NCBI GenBank assembly: GCA_934045075.1
Contig: OW203748.1
Span: 10,928,794-10,992,793, forward strand
Origin: Yponomeuta sedellus
Taxonomy: Eukaryota; Arthropoda; Insecta; Lepidoptera; Yponomeutidae
DNA length: 64,000 nucleotides
Reading direction: 5' to 3'
Part shown: positions 37,123 through 39,118 of the stretch, piece by piece
Layout: each line of letters starts with the position of its first letter
How positions within the stretch are numbered: position 1 is the first letter of the stretch
Program-made: the position numbers and the translations under genes
The notes under the pieces: generated by a model
Told to the model about the DNA's origin: nothing
Database searches by the model: none
What the model saw: the letters and a program-made list of their open reading frames with translations, nothing else

Positions 37123-38128
37123 TATAGATATATATATATATATATATCTTAAAATTATATCACATACATATCTTAAAATTTTTAACTGGGTGCCTCACCT
37201 CAAAAATAGTTCTAATACAGATTGTTACACTTAAGGTAAAAATAAAGACCTCTGAAAATTTCTTCACAATGTCAAACAATCTATTCAATTCATAGTCCCC
37301 GTATCCTATGTAATATCGTTGTCCTAATCCCAAACTAGGATACTCTGTGCTACGGTATTGAACTGACAAAAAAATAATCTGCAGGTTTGCCAAACAAGGT
37401 CATTCGAATGGTGGCGTGGTGGACGGGTCATCTGTCTCCCTCCAAAATGGTTGAGACTGGTGATGGCTGACCACTGCGTCATGCTCGTGAACGAGTGCTG
37501 TTCGTGTGTCTGGCCGCAGCCATTGTTATGTTTTCCCGACTTATGTACAACATTAATGAATGCTTTGGCATTTAAAGTTATTAATGATAATCATGGAATA
37601 GCTAGTAACTGATGTATTACATTTAAGAAGACTTGAGAAAATATGGTCAGAGTGGAGTTTTTTATTCCCACTGCCTTTTCCTCCACTACACTAGAGCCCG
37701 AAGGCAGCAGCTTTCACTATGATACATTGTACTTTGACATTCAGCAAACAGAATGTACATCTGTTTGCTGAACATTCTTTAAGTTAAAATAAAATTTACT
37801 TGAATCGAATTGTAGTGCGTAGTGTACGTAGTAGTAGGACGCCCTCCGACCAGGTGGGATGACGATCTGCGAAAAACTGCCGGCAGATGCTGGATGCGGC
37901 AAGCTGAAGACAGGGCGCTATGGCGCTCATTAGGGGAGGGCTATGTCCAGCAGTGGACTACATTATATAGCCTGAAGAAGAAGATGAAGAATTGAATATT
38001 ACCTCTCCCAAGCACAGGACGTCAGTCTCACAGCTTTTCGCCCTTTGAGATTTAGTTTCGAGGTGTTTTAGCTCAGGGGAGCCGACGTAGTCTTTAGTTC
38101 CCACTAAACTTTGTGCGTCGGATTCCAT
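1158..38128 (-). CDS. Multi-exon host gene: Lys/Glu-rich protein with repeated cysteine pairs (function unknown)
   Basis: This is my own gene model, built from splice sites and phase. It starts at an ATG in a good context (A at -3, G at +4) at 38128 and runs leftwards through 16 exons listed separately, about 1643 coding bases, so roughly 547 residues plus whatever lies beyond the left edge. Exons 1 to 7 are all phase 0-0; later ones follow 0-1, 1-2, 2-1, 1-0, 0-0, 0-2, then 0-2, 2-1, 1-0. Only exon 13 to 14 does not join. The product is hydrophilic, has one long charged helix (exon 6), and short exons that mostly end with a CX3C or CX5C pair. Introns are full of transposons. No signal peptide is seen, and no family is recognised. 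That this is one gene is inference, but matching phases over so many junctions are unlikely by chance. Confidence 0.6.
1410..1622 (-). repeat. tRNA-like repeat with inverted flanks
   Basis: The tRNA-like core in minus orientation lies between ACCTATTTAGAAGCTAAAA and its inverse at 1588-1612. Confidence 0.6.
1620..1808. mobile_element. Inverted-repeat element A
   Basis: Ends TTGTAGACTTTTAGTCCGG and its inverse; arms of about 60 bp reach GGAAGAGTCCGA. The centre is GC-rich. Confidence 0.65.
1952..2215 (+). pseudogene. LINE reverse transcriptase C-terminal fragment, second type
   Basis: The 87-residue frame contains [20 protein letters not shown] and [20 protein letters not shown], a pattern seen near the end of insect LINE reverse transcriptases (Leu-Pro-Arg-Phe-Cys-Ser-Ala-Ser). 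It is truncated at both ends and followed by an AT-rich 3' stretch and, at 2304-2342, the tail of an RTE-type element. Confidence 0.55.
2444..2511 (-). CDS. Exon 15 of the minus-strand gene
   Basis: Acceptor CGTATTGTTTCAG and donor CAG|GTAAGC; phase 2-1, exactly continuing exon 14. The peptide is [20 protein letters not shown] followed by PP. Confidence 0.5.
2765..2935 (-). mobile_element. 5S-headed SINE, 3' part
   Basis: Only the tail half is present (CCCCCACCGAGGGGCACGGG to GCCTCTAACATGGCTTAA). Confidence 0.55.
2985..3215 (-). repeat. tRNA-like repeat, long form
   Basis: Contains the core plus the 130-bp leader (GTACAGGCAGCGACATCTGA to CTACTTTGCAGGTAGG). Confidence 0.6.
3601..3774 (-). 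repeat. tRNA-like repeat with 7-bp target duplication
   Basis: CAGAATA at 3601-3607 and 3768-3774 brackets a copy from TTTAAAAACCTATTTAGAGG to GTATTACGTG. It lies 7 bases from the exon 14 splice donor. Confidence 0.6.
3784..3950 (-). CDS. Exon 14 of the minus-strand gene
   Basis: Acceptor TTTTCCGATTTGTAG and donor GTGAGT; phase 0-2. The peptide starts [18 protein letters not shown] and ends GFKESLEP. A tRNA-like repeat with a 7-bp target duplication lies 7 bases beyond the donor. The plus-strand open frame here is a shadow. Confidence 0.5.
3985..4255 (+). mobile_element. RTE-type LINE 3' end
   Basis: It runs from TTGCTGTGTAGTATCGGCC to TATAGCCTGAAGAAGAAGAA. A second, shorter end with a GATGATGA tail follows at 4290-4395. 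Confidence 0.6.
4546..4899 (+). CDS. Candidate terminal exon, hydrophilic, unknown
   Basis: After an acceptor (ATTTATTAACCGCAG) a frame stays open for 117 codons to a TAA, with AATAAA about 110 bases later. The peptide is polar throughout, with pieces such as [16 protein letters not shown] and [15 protein letters not shown]. It has no ATG until residue 85, so it would have to be spliced on. It lies in an intron of the minus-strand gene, on the opposite strand. It could be the 3' exon of a nested gene or a relic of an element; no family is recognised. Confidence 0.35.
   Translation, partial: TNRDGGLTKSHTPKIGQANAVEEKKKDNLEHVSNAVAERPAASRSQIEDKQENHKDNHKAGDPARTGELVIFQEDLLKPESNIRKDTALFMLPPTGKTSRGTDCLGRSLGGGIQFKG
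5628..5842 (+). pseudogene. THAP-type zinc-finger first exon, frameshifted
   Basis: The ATG-started frame encodes a THAP-like N-terminus: YHYCIVREC supplies the first two zinc ligands, followed by KLWIRVP and a later Trp (TWLKLAKRD), in THAP order. The expected last ligands, Cys and His in CEDHFD, are present at 5822-5839 but one frame over, and are followed at once by a GTAAGT donor. So the exon would be normal apart from one missing or extra base near 5812-5822. THAP domains bind DNA and occur in P-element-type transposases and in derived host genes. No second exon was found. It could be a decayed transposon, a dead gene copy or a sequencing error. Confidence 0.5.
6282..7190 (+). mobile_element. 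tRNA-headed SINE split by an inverted-repeat element
   Basis: Head at 6282-6350, body with GAAGGAAAACATTGTAAGG. The 3' end continues after 7097 (ACCGCGGTGGGCACGCGTGG) once the 6648-7096 insertion is removed. Compare the undisturbed order at 48440 and 51555. Confidence 0.55.
6648..7096. mobile_element. Inverted-repeat element G
   Basis: Perfect 16-bp ends AATAGGCTATTTGACA and inverse. Inside are two TTGTGACGTCAC-type palindromes (6838-6852 and 6900-6915). Inserted in the SINE at 6282. Confidence 0.6.
7243..7295 (-). CDS. Exon 13 of the minus-strand gene, cysteine-rich
   Basis: Acceptor GTGGTTTTCAG and donor GTGAGT; phase 0-2. The peptide [17 protein letters not shown] has CX4C and CX2C pairs, suggesting metal binding. 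If the donor is not used, the frame ends two codons later at TGA, so this could be an alternative last exon. It does not join exon 14 in phase. Confidence 0.45.
7335..7985. repeat. Cluster of tRNA-like repeats
   Basis: A long-form minus copy (7335-7600), a second minus copy (7615-7790) that turns back into its own inverse (7785-7830), and a leader piece (7915-7970). Confidence 0.6.
8072..8116 (-). CDS. Exon 12 of the minus-strand gene
   Basis: Fifteen codons, phase 0-0, between TTTTTTCTTTCAG and a GTAAGTATT donor, both strong. The peptide is [15 protein letters not shown]. Confidence 0.5.
8300..8548. repeat. tRNA-like repeats in inverted arrangement
   Basis: A half minus copy (8310-8410) runs into a full plus copy (8440-8545) with GGTTCGAGTCCCG. 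Confidence 0.6.
8626..9952 (+). mobile_element. Full-length mariner-type transposon (DD41D)
   Basis: The 1327-bp unit has inverted ends of at least 20 bases (TACTGGGTGGCGCAAAAGTA and its complement at 9933-9952) and lies between TA dinucleotides, the mariner target. It holds one uninterrupted transposase gene. It is inserted in repeat sequence that also occurs, without mariner, around 7850-7905. Confidence 0.9.
8750..9835 (+). CDS. Mariner transposase, DD41D type, intact
   Basis: This 361-residue cut-and-paste transposase would bind the inverted ends and move the element. Residues 1-60 form a first helix-turn-helix region, followed by the linker motif SGRPRTG (64-70) and a second helix-turn-helix (about 85-115). 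The catalytic aspartates appear to be D159 (MSDEAHF), D252 (QQDGATAHT) and D294 (SPDFFLWG), with 41 residues between the last two. That spacing is the DD41D class (rosa-like mariners) rather than the DD34D of Mos1. The C-terminus ends DIIFKS as in many insect relatives. There is no stop or frameshift, and the ATG lies 124 bases inside the left end, so recent or continuing activity is possible. Confidence 0.88.
   Translation: MDRFTPQERGIIVSMFLRNNSSVIRTQREFRRRFPHRPAPIGRTIRRFATRLEATGSTLDRPKSGRPRTGRSAENIDAVREDVEECPETSTRRRATQLGISRRTLQRILVKDLKMFPYKIQMTHQLLPADHRARLDYCQRVINLNLEEDDFPSKLVMSDEAHFHLSGHVNKQNTRFWGTDNPRIIQETPLHPLKVTVWCGICVDRVIGPYFFEDAGGNAITVTGERYRTMLREFLIPSLDELGLEHIWFQQDGATAHTARDTMDLVRDAFPGRVISRFGDLPWPARSPDLTSPDFFLWGFLKSRVYVNKPQTLAALKENIRQEITNISQEVLRQVMQNVINRAQMCINCGGHHLKDIIFKS
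9968..10370 (+). mobile_element. tRNA-headed SINE (GTGGTAGC family)
   Basis: A-box-like GTGGTAGCTCAGTGGGTAG and B-box-like GGTTCGATCCC lie in the first 70 bases. The body includes GAAGGAAAACATCGTGAGG and a 3' part with CCAGGCACTACAGCGTCGG, which recurs alone at 34310-34405. Confidence 0.6.
10591..10727 (-). CDS. Exon 11 of the minus-strand gene
   Basis: Acceptor TTTTAATTGCAG; phase 1-0. The Lys-rich peptide includes [18 protein letters not shown] and ends KHFEAFC before GTAACT. An internal acceptor at 10686 would give a 32-codon phase 0-0 version instead. Confidence 0.45.
10847..11125 (-). mobile_element. 5S-headed SINE, head missing
   Basis: Runs from the tail to CGGTAGTCACGGGACGGTCA, where LINE sequence begins. 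Confidence 0.6.
11134..11495 (-). pseudogene. LINE reverse transcriptase C-terminal fragment
   Basis: The frame reads [20 protein letters not shown], then [18 protein letters not shown], then [20 protein letters not shown], the C-terminus of another RT-containing LINE family that is very frequent in Lepidoptera. It is truncated at its 5' end and abuts a 5S-headed SINE. Degenerate relatives occur at 18315, 41466, 41985 and 44690. Confidence 0.7.
11549..11716. mobile_element. Inverted-repeat element B, short copy
   Basis: From ACATACCTCGGC to AGGTATATTCTAAAAGCTAA, about 168 bp with both ends. Confidence 0.55.
11769..11857 (-). CDS. Exon 10 of the minus-strand gene
   Basis: Acceptor TTTATTTTTGCAG is strong; the donor GTTTGT is weak. 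Phase 2-1 gives a peptide starting [16 protein letters not shown], with one cysteine, and fits both exon 9 and exon 11. Confidence 0.4.
11894..12224 (+). mobile_element. 5S-headed SINE
   Basis: The head is duplicated in part (CTCGTGGCCTAGGAAGCG, then TTCGTGGCCTAGTGG). It lies just upstream, in minus-strand sense, of exon 10. Confidence 0.6.
12230..12506. mobile_element. Inverted-repeat element C
   Basis: Left end ATGTTACAGTCAAAACTCTT, right end TTAAGAGTTTT. The centre has GCTCCTTCGCGCTCCGCTAC. Confidence 0.5.
12590..12950 (-). mobile_element. 5S-headed SINE, near full length
   Basis: Tail at the left (CTTGTATGTCCCCACTGATG), 5S-like head at about 12830-12945. Confidence 0.65.
13283..13470 (-). 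mobile_element. RTE-type LINE C-terminus and 3' end
   Basis: The minus strand contains the remnants of the VGRPP-like coding tail seen at 39119, ending with a CATCATCATC tail at its left. Confidence 0.55.
13590..13720 (+). repeat. tRNA-like repeat, short
   Basis: Only the 3' half of the tRNA-like core plus the 3' flank, ending CACGGGTTAGTGCATTTAAA. Confidence 0.55.
14146..14492. mobile_element. Inverted-repeat element H
   Basis: GGCGCGCACTAAGATATTTA at the left and an imperfect inverse (CGTAGTGCGCC) at the right; the arms are rich in CGCGCGAT. Confidence 0.45.
14515..14690 (-). mobile_element. Penelope-like terminal repeat, minus copy
   Basis: The complement of the 51594 repeat, from the CATCAGCCGAAGATGCGAAC part to CCCCGAAAATATTCTAA. 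Confidence 0.5.
14696..14883 (+). mobile_element. Helitron-like unit, first of a tandem pair
   Basis: It begins TCTTCTGAAATATAAAAATG and ends GGATCAGCTAG, followed by T. It contains no gene. The 5'-TC and CTAG-3' ends without inverted repeats suggest a non-autonomous Helitron. Confidence 0.45.
14884..15071 (+). mobile_element. Helitron-like unit, second of a tandem pair
   Basis: It starts TCTATAATATAAAAATGAAT at the base right after the first unit and ends GGGTCAGCTAG. It is about 90% like the first copy by eye. Confidence 0.45.
15103..15196 (-). CDS. Exon 9 of the minus-strand gene
   Basis: Phase 1-2, acceptor TTTTAATAATGCAAG and donor CAG|GTAATT. The peptide includes [20 protein letters not shown] second acceptor at 15183 would start the same frame with a different phase. 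Confidence 0.4.
15275..15722 (+). mobile_element. 5S-headed SINE with internal duplication
   Basis: A segment of about 128 bp beginning CCGTGCTTCGCAAGGCACGT occurs twice (15380 and 15508), so the copy is lengthened. Confidence 0.65.
15980..16095 (-). mobile_element. 5S-headed SINE tail fragment
   Basis: The tail half breaks off at GGATTGTAAGACAGT. A different sequence follows (16100-16245), after which TTGTAAGACAGTAGCGGGC resumes. Confidence 0.5.
16324..16372 (-). CDS. Exon 8 of the minus-strand gene (frame uncertain)
   Basis: The donor GAG|GTAAAT is clear; the acceptor could be at 16372 or 16384 and lacks a pyrimidine tract. Phase 0-1 gives [16 protein letters not shown] and joins exon 9. 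The alternative frame reads [16 protein letters not shown], which fits the cysteine-pair pattern better but not the neighbouring phases. Confidence 0.3.
16400..16985. other. Unassigned intron sequence
   Basis: Holds a TATA-like CTATAAAAGCG at about 16946 and short open frames only; no family recognised. Confidence 0.35.
16988..17056 (-). CDS. Exon 7 of the minus-strand gene
   Basis: Twenty-three codons, phase 0-0, acceptor AATGTTTCAG and a strong GTAAGTAT donor. The peptide [14 protein letters not shown] continues to HELCPYYDD, giving another CX3C pair close to the exon end. Confidence 0.55.
17110..17295 (-). mobile_element. RTE-type LINE fragment, decayed
   Basis: Matches the 25008 copy in minus orientation around CCTACGCTACGTTTGCCGA, with many changes. 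Confidence 0.45.
17300..17530. mobile_element. Inverted-repeat element B, one end
   Basis: Starts with GTCTGTTAGCTTTTAGAATA. The inside matches 25360-25460 in inverse, which shows the uninterrupted target of the nested insertion. Confidence 0.55.
17868..18161 (-). CDS. Exon 6 of the minus-strand gene: long charged helix
   Basis: Ninety-eight codons, phase 0-0, acceptor CCTTCCCAG and donor AAG|GTAAAC. After a short leader ([16 protein letters not shown]) nearly all residues are Glu, Lys, Arg, Gln or Ala, with recurring ERKAKE- and [11 protein letters not shown] stretches. This is typical of a single alpha-helix or coiled coil. The plus-strand open frame over it is only the pyrimidine-rich shadow of this composition. 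Confidence 0.55.
18315..18530 (+). pseudogene. LINE C-terminal fragment, strongly decayed
   Basis: Traces of the same LINE family (KDxRKIC... and a [14 protein letters not shown] end) occur on the plus strand, interrupted by stops and an unrelated insert around 18370-18440. Confidence 0.4.
18570..18705 (-). mobile_element. 5S-headed SINE scrap with hairpin
   Basis: TCGGACTTGGCCCCCGTGG and its inverse lie 7 bases apart, forming a strong hairpin, then the minus-oriented middle part follows. Confidence 0.45.
18835..19190. repeat. Three imperfect tandem copies
   Basis: Units carrying ATCCGCACGATAATCTCGAA and TGATCGCGAATC start near 18850, 18965 and 19112; the spacing is uneven (about 115 and 147 bp) and the first copy is most diverged. 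Confidence 0.6.
19477..19669. mobile_element. Inverted-repeat element D
   Basis: A 193-bp unit with perfect 21-bp ends (CGGAAACACATTATTAAAAC plus G) and further GC-rich imperfect complementarity inside. Confidence 0.65.
19885..20105 (-). repeat. tRNA-like repeat
   Basis: A minus copy; the other flank is present in inverse at 20040-20100, so the unit has inverted ends. Confidence 0.55.
20369..20866. repeat. (TTCG)n followed by (TTCA)n microsatellite
   Basis: About 109 TTCG units (20369-20805), with a single G-to-T change at 20520, pass abruptly into about 15 TTCA units. All frames over it are open and meaningless. Confidence 0.95.
21375..22153. mobile_element. Long foldback element between TA dinucleotides
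   Basis: Each arm is about 340 bp and the arms are inverted copies (about 85-90% by eye), starting TACAGGGCGTCCCAAAGTTA. Only about 110 bp in the middle are unpaired. The ends and TA target suggest a Tc1/mariner-mobilised derivative. No gene inside. Confidence 0.75.
22198..22460 (+). mobile_element. RTE-type LINE 3' end
   Basis: The same 3' unit, starting TTGCTGCTGTGTGGTGTCGG and ending with a GACGACAACGAC tail. Confidence 0.6.
22720..22830 (+). repeat. Retroposon tail with TTATC repeats
   Basis: AAGGCCGCCAATTGTACTTT to GTGTACAATAAAGAATATTC and TTATC units. Relatives: 1250-1370, 36825-36960 and 47762-47900 (minus), 62640-62730 (plus), and a bare tail at 45250-45280. Confidence 0.6.
22969..23115 (-). 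CDS. Exon 5 of the minus-strand gene
   Basis: Forty-nine codons, phase 0-0, acceptor TTTGTTCAAG and donor GTACCT. The peptide begins [15 protein letters not shown] and ends [12 protein letters not shown], a CX5C pair as in exon 1. Confidence 0.55.
23211..23517. mobile_element. Inverted-repeat element E
   Basis: A 307-bp unit with perfect 19-bp ends (GAGTGCTTAGTGCGAGTTT and inverse). AACTCGCACT recurs twice inside. Confidence 0.65.
23535..23830 (-). mobile_element. 5S-headed SINE, internally deleted
   Basis: The order is preserved, but the stretch between CCAGCACTAACGGCTT and GCTCGGAAAAACTACC is shortened. Confidence 0.6.
24200..24310. mobile_element. Inverted-repeat element B, one end
   Basis: ACAGTCTGTTAGCTTTTAGA through AGCACACGAGTGTAATACTA. 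Confidence 0.55.
24310..24920. other. Unassigned AT-rich stretch
   Basis: Contains the GC-richer segment GCCGAGGCGCAGCCGAAGGT (24385-24405), which looks like part of an unknown repeat; no coding signal. Confidence 0.35.
24925..25500. mobile_element. Inverted-repeat element B, with nested LINE end
   Basis: Ends TACAGTCTGTTAGCTTTTAG, continuing AATATACCTCGG, and the inverse at 25468-25500. The insertion at 25008-25359 splits it. Confidence 0.65.
25008..25359 (-). mobile_element. RTE-type LINE 3' end nested in an inverted-repeat element
   Basis: A 352-bp truncated copy, minus orientation, with an ATG-rich tail. It is flanked by CAGAACTAAT (24998-25007) and CGGAACTAAT (25360-25369). The undisturbed target is seen in the related element near 17450. 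Confidence 0.75.
25634..25708 (-). CDS. Exon 4 of the minus-strand gene
   Basis: Twenty-five codons, phase 0-0, acceptor GTGTTTTACAG and donor GTAGTA. The peptide begins [11 protein letters not shown] and ends with [10 protein letters not shown], a CX3C pair in the same position as in exon 2, which also has 25 codons. Confidence 0.55.
25833..26096 (-). mobile_element. RTE-type LINE 3' end
   Basis: Minus orientation, from a CTTCTTCTTCTT tail to GGCCGACACCACACAGCA. It abuts the LINE scrap at 26097. Confidence 0.6.
26097..26263 (+). pseudogene. LINE reverse transcriptase C-terminal scrap
   Basis: [20 protein letters not shown] continues in a shifted frame to [16 protein letters not shown] related scrap with PGWEELTRDKKE occurs at 55430-55510. 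Both look like the ends of LINE polyproteins. Confidence 0.5.
26286..26520 (+). mobile_element. tRNA-headed SINE (GTGGTAGC family)
   Basis: Head GCGGTGGTAGCAGAGCGGTG, body GAAGGAAAACATCGTAAAG. Minus-oriented heads of the same family lie at 26650-26735 and 41385-41462. Confidence 0.55.
26840..27036 (-). mobile_element. tRNA-headed SINE (CCTCCGTGG family)
   Basis: Minus copy ending at CCACGGAGGTCGTC. A tail-only scrap lies at 41300-41340. Confidence 0.6.
27210..27402 (+). mobile_element. RTE-type LINE 3' end, truncated
   Basis: It begins at GGGACACAAACCGGGGGGTG and ends with GACGACGACGA. Confidence 0.6.
27557..27685 (-). CDS. Exon 3 of the minus-strand gene
   Basis: Forty-three codons, phase 0-0. 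The acceptor (ATTATTTGCAG) is good; the donor GTTTGC is weak. The peptide begins [20 protein letters not shown] and ends in a lysine run. It has a single cysteine and is predicted to be helical and charged. Its SFKQE start resembles the AFKEE start of exon 5. Confidence 0.5.
28020..28222. repeat. tRNA-like repeat, hairpin form
   Basis: A minus half copy, then at 28158 a return into the inverse (GAATCCCGGCATGGGTGAAA). Confidence 0.6.
28233..28480. mobile_element. Inverted-repeat element F
   Basis: Ends ACCCCAGGGAAAAAGACAAA and GTCTTTTTCCCTGGAGT. It is about 80% like the copy at 34580-34832. Confidence 0.6.
29326..30507 (+). CDS. LINE ORF1 protein, coiled coil plus esterase-like region
   Basis: This is the 393-residue first protein of the LINE, expected to bind element RNA. 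Residues about 48-95 form a charged heptad-like coiled coil ([14 protein letters not shown]). Then comes a Lys/Thr/Pro-rich linker to about 200. The C-terminal 190 residues contain [19 protein letters not shown] and [12 protein letters not shown], in an order that resembles the degenerate SGNH-esterase-like domain of some CR1-group ORF1 proteins. There are no CCHC zinc knuckles. The esterase comparison is inference from pattern only. The stop overlaps the start of ORF2, the usual arrangement for coupled translation. Confidence 0.7.
   Translation: MNFFDNITRRRHQQRTHSESADESVCASQPLDVTTSSLPEISDDEQNDELTKLRHQIEKLALDLSSAHGEIESLTIENSNLKRMNEDLVKKNDLYKQITASPVKKLKNKTKTPTPKKAVINIPTTKTQESQTDTEPTCTATKQESFKILKDKPVIGEKSKNGQGKRDKNKNLTNSDCSINKSHYTTQPNHQNKRHKLHIHSCDNINNITAIAESTLSSKFEKCHFLTPHCTTKYQLDGLKEKLKNFTFDDYCVILIGREDFETTKDYFDLIFYIRKTLEELKHTNIIMCLPTIKHLQFATMYNWRVENFNNLIYLDLITHEYAWFLDSNKNLNYDYTMFSRRTGLINNDGMLTIFKDLNNLMKDIESFNNKSQRQKITPQDDGNQENSLFFRE
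30470..31561 (+). pseudogene. LINE ORF2, endonuclease part, cut short by a frameshift
   Basis: The segment encodes an apurinic-type endonuclease that nicks target DNA. Visible motifs are QNIAGL, CLTEHF (catalytic Glu), LSIYRVP, AGDFNID (residues 160-166, Asp and Asn), TCIDNF and LSDH (222-225), so the active-site residues appear complete. From about residue 342 the frame leaves the family pattern, because a run of five A bases at 31492-31496 is one base short. It then stops at 31561 while the reverse transcriptase continues in the next frame. Confidence 0.8.
31490..33351 (+). pseudogene. LINE ORF2, reverse transcriptase part, displaced frame
   Basis: This is the continuation of ORF2 after the frameshift; the frame with an internal ATG at 31522 gives 609 residues. 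Reverse transcriptase motifs are intact: [13 protein letters not shown], motif [14 protein letters not shown], motif [15 protein letters not shown] and motif C FADDST (339-344 from the internal ATG). The C-terminal region ([24 protein letters not shown], ending [14 protein letters not shown]) is typical of Jockey/CR1-like LINEs. Apart from the shift there are no stops, so this copy is young or the shift may be a base-calling error. Confidence 0.82.
33758..33838 (-). pseudogene. Diverged relative of the 55217 coding fragment
   Basis: The only open minus frame reads [14 protein letters not shown], then [15 protein letters not shown], after an acceptor-like TATAATCTCAG. Alignment with 55300-55390 by eye shows the same order of residues. 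The phase does not fit between exons 2 and 3 of the minus-strand gene. Confidence 0.35.
33860..34192 (-). mobile_element. 5S-headed SINE
   Basis: Tail at the left; the 5S-like head at 34085-34190 reads complete on the minus strand. Confidence 0.65.
34580..34832. mobile_element. Inverted-repeat element F
   Basis: GACCCCAGGGAAAAGGACAA to CTTTTCCCCTGGAGTC; the same internal order as 28233-28480. Confidence 0.6.
34955..35313 (+). mobile_element. Helitron-like repeat split by a LINE 3' end
   Basis: TAATGTTATAAAGGCGAAAG at the left and the TTTGTGAGTGTGTGTTTGTC stretch from 35132 belong together; the LINE tail at 34980-35127 separates them and is flanked by CGAAAGTTTGTG on both sides. Confidence 0.5.
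34980..35127 (+). mobile_element. RTE-type LINE 3' end, nested insertion
   Basis: A truncated copy ending TATAGCCTGACGACGACGAC. The 12-bp duplication CGAAAGTTTGTG lies at 34968-34979 and 35128-35139. Confidence 0.75.
35323..35596 (+). mobile_element. RTE-type LINE 3' end beside the exon 2 donor
   Basis: A 274-bp truncated copy with a GAAGAAGAGGGAGAAGAAGA tail. The duplication TCACTTTAC lies at 35314-35322 and 35597-35605; the second contains the GT of the exon 2 splice donor (minus strand). Confidence 0.75.
35606..35680 (-). CDS. Exon 2 of the minus-strand gene
   Basis: Twenty-five codons, phase 0-0, between a T-rich TTTGCAG acceptor and a CAG|GTAAAG donor. The peptide begins [10 protein letters not shown] and ends [11 protein letters not shown], a CX3C pair. 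A LINE 3' end is inserted in the following intron 9 bases from the donor, and its target-site duplication copies the donor. Confidence 0.6.
35782..36585. mobile_element. Inverted-repeat element, PIF/Harbinger-like ends
   Basis: The left end GGGCCGGTTTTACCAAACTC and an imperfect inverse to about 36585; the inner block TTAAACCAAGATTAAG (35870) faces CTTAATCTTGGTTTAA (36473). The centre (35990-36350) has no clear gene. Confidence 0.5.
36598..36760 (-). mobile_element. Penelope-like terminal repeat, minus copy
   Basis: This holds GACCACGATGACTGTAACG and CATCGAAACGTCGAGGTC, then GAAAATATTCTAA. A short AACATATTTTAAACTTTCGC piece sits on its left in the other orientation. A further scrap lies at 13818-13880. 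Confidence 0.5.
37043..37147. repeat. (TA)n microsatellite
   Basis: About 105 bp of alternating TA with a short GATATAGA interruption near 37121. Confidence 0.9.
37199..37362 (-). CDS. Candidate exon, hydrophobic end, unassigned
   Basis: An open stretch of 54 codons lies between a strong acceptor (TTATTTTTTTGTCAG) and a GAG|GTGAGG donor, phase 1-0. The peptide begins [20 protein letters not shown] and ends with a hydrophobic stretch around [11 protein letters not shown], which could be a membrane segment. It sits inside intron 1 of the minus-strand gene, but its starting phase does not fit exon 1. It may belong to an alternative transcript or to a buried element. I do not recognise it. Confidence 0.35.
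37405..37800 (+). repeat. Solo-LTR-like repeat
   Basis: Includes ACGGGTCATCTGTCTCCCTC, GACTTGAGAAAATATGGTCA and GAGCCCGAAGGCAGCAGC, ending with an AATAAA-type signal near 37791. The second half shares its layout with the LTR at 56182. Confidence 0.5.
37840..37985 (+). mobile_element. RTE-type LINE C-terminus and 3' end
   Basis: GACGCCCTCCGACCAGGTGG through GCTGGATGCGGCAAGCTGAA to a GAAGAAGAAGA tail, collinear with 39250-39400. Confidence 0.6.
38003..38128 (-). CDS. Exon 1 (start codon) of the minus-strand gene
   Basis: Forty-two codons from ATG to a GTAATA donor. The peptide begins [14 protein letters not shown] and ends [11 protein letters not shown], holding the first CX5C pair. It ends in phase 0. 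Upstream to about 38300 no TATA box stands out, so the transcription start is not placed. Confidence 0.6.
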
Positions 38129-38129
38129 T

Positions 38130-38490
38130 CTTCACTCATTCACTTCTAAATAAATGCGAATTCAAAAAAATAAAAACCTCAATAAAATACTATCAGGTAC
38201 GTTCGACTGACGACTGACGGAATGAAACGTCAGTTATGTTTCTATCGTCGGTGTTTTCTCTATGACGGATTAATAAATAAAGAGTATTAATAAAAACATT
38301 AGATTACAAAATTCTTTATTGTACATCTAAGAAGCATATTATTCTATATAACTTTTATTTTATTATGAAAACTTACAGCTATGAACAAACCACATTGCGA
38401 TTGAAATAATGACTGAGAGCCAGTTACAAGTTATCACTTATAGAAATATTATAGAAAAAAAGGAAAAAAAAAATTATCTGTACGAAGGTT
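38130..38490 (-). promoter_or_regulatory. Region upstream of exon 1
   Basis: AT-rich, with the dispersed repeat at 38345-38415. No TATA or initiator motif is convincing, so promoter function rests only on position. Confidence 0.25.
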
Positions 38491-38499
38491 ACAAAGGCG

Positions 38500-38850
38500 A
38501 GCTCGTGGCCTAGTCGAACCGGGTGATTGGAATCAATCACTTGAGTTAAGCAACAACAGGCGCGGGCAGGTGCAGGATGGGTGACCGTCCCGTGACTACC
38601 GCTAGTGGCATTTTCCGAGCGCTTCCGTGCTTTCGATACGCACGTTAAGCCGTTGGTGCCGGCTGTCATTAATGGCAGTCGTTAAGCCATGTCAGAGGCC
38701 TTATGGGCGGCTTGATACATAACTTCTGACAGTAAGTCCCGCTACTGTCTTACTGACAGTAATCCTCCTCCAACCCGAGGTGGAGTATGACCTAACCTTC
38801 CTGCGATGCAGGAAGAGACCAGTGCCCCAGCAGTGGGGACATACAAGTGT
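38500..38850 (+). mobile_element. 5S-headed SINE, near full length
   Basis: The head includes GTTAAGCAACAACAGGCGCG and CAGGATGGGTGACCGTCC. The same orientation and position type as the reference copy at 52221. Confidence 0.65.
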
Positions 38851-39118
38851 TGCTATCGAGGCTGTGTTAAGTGGAACGTTGTAGTAGCAGTGGCCGGGGC
38901 ACACAGGACGCAGAACCTACAACTGACGCTTGATGGGGTTCTCGGAAGTAGACCATAGACAGAAGACCTCATCCAAGCGGCAGAAAGACGCTGAATACAA
39001 GCCGCTTCCAATCGGTCTCTTTGGAAATCCATAAAGATAAAGATACATTTATTGTATTACAATTATATTACACTGCCATTATTAAGGTCATAAATATAAC
39101 ATGGTCGTCATATGAATT

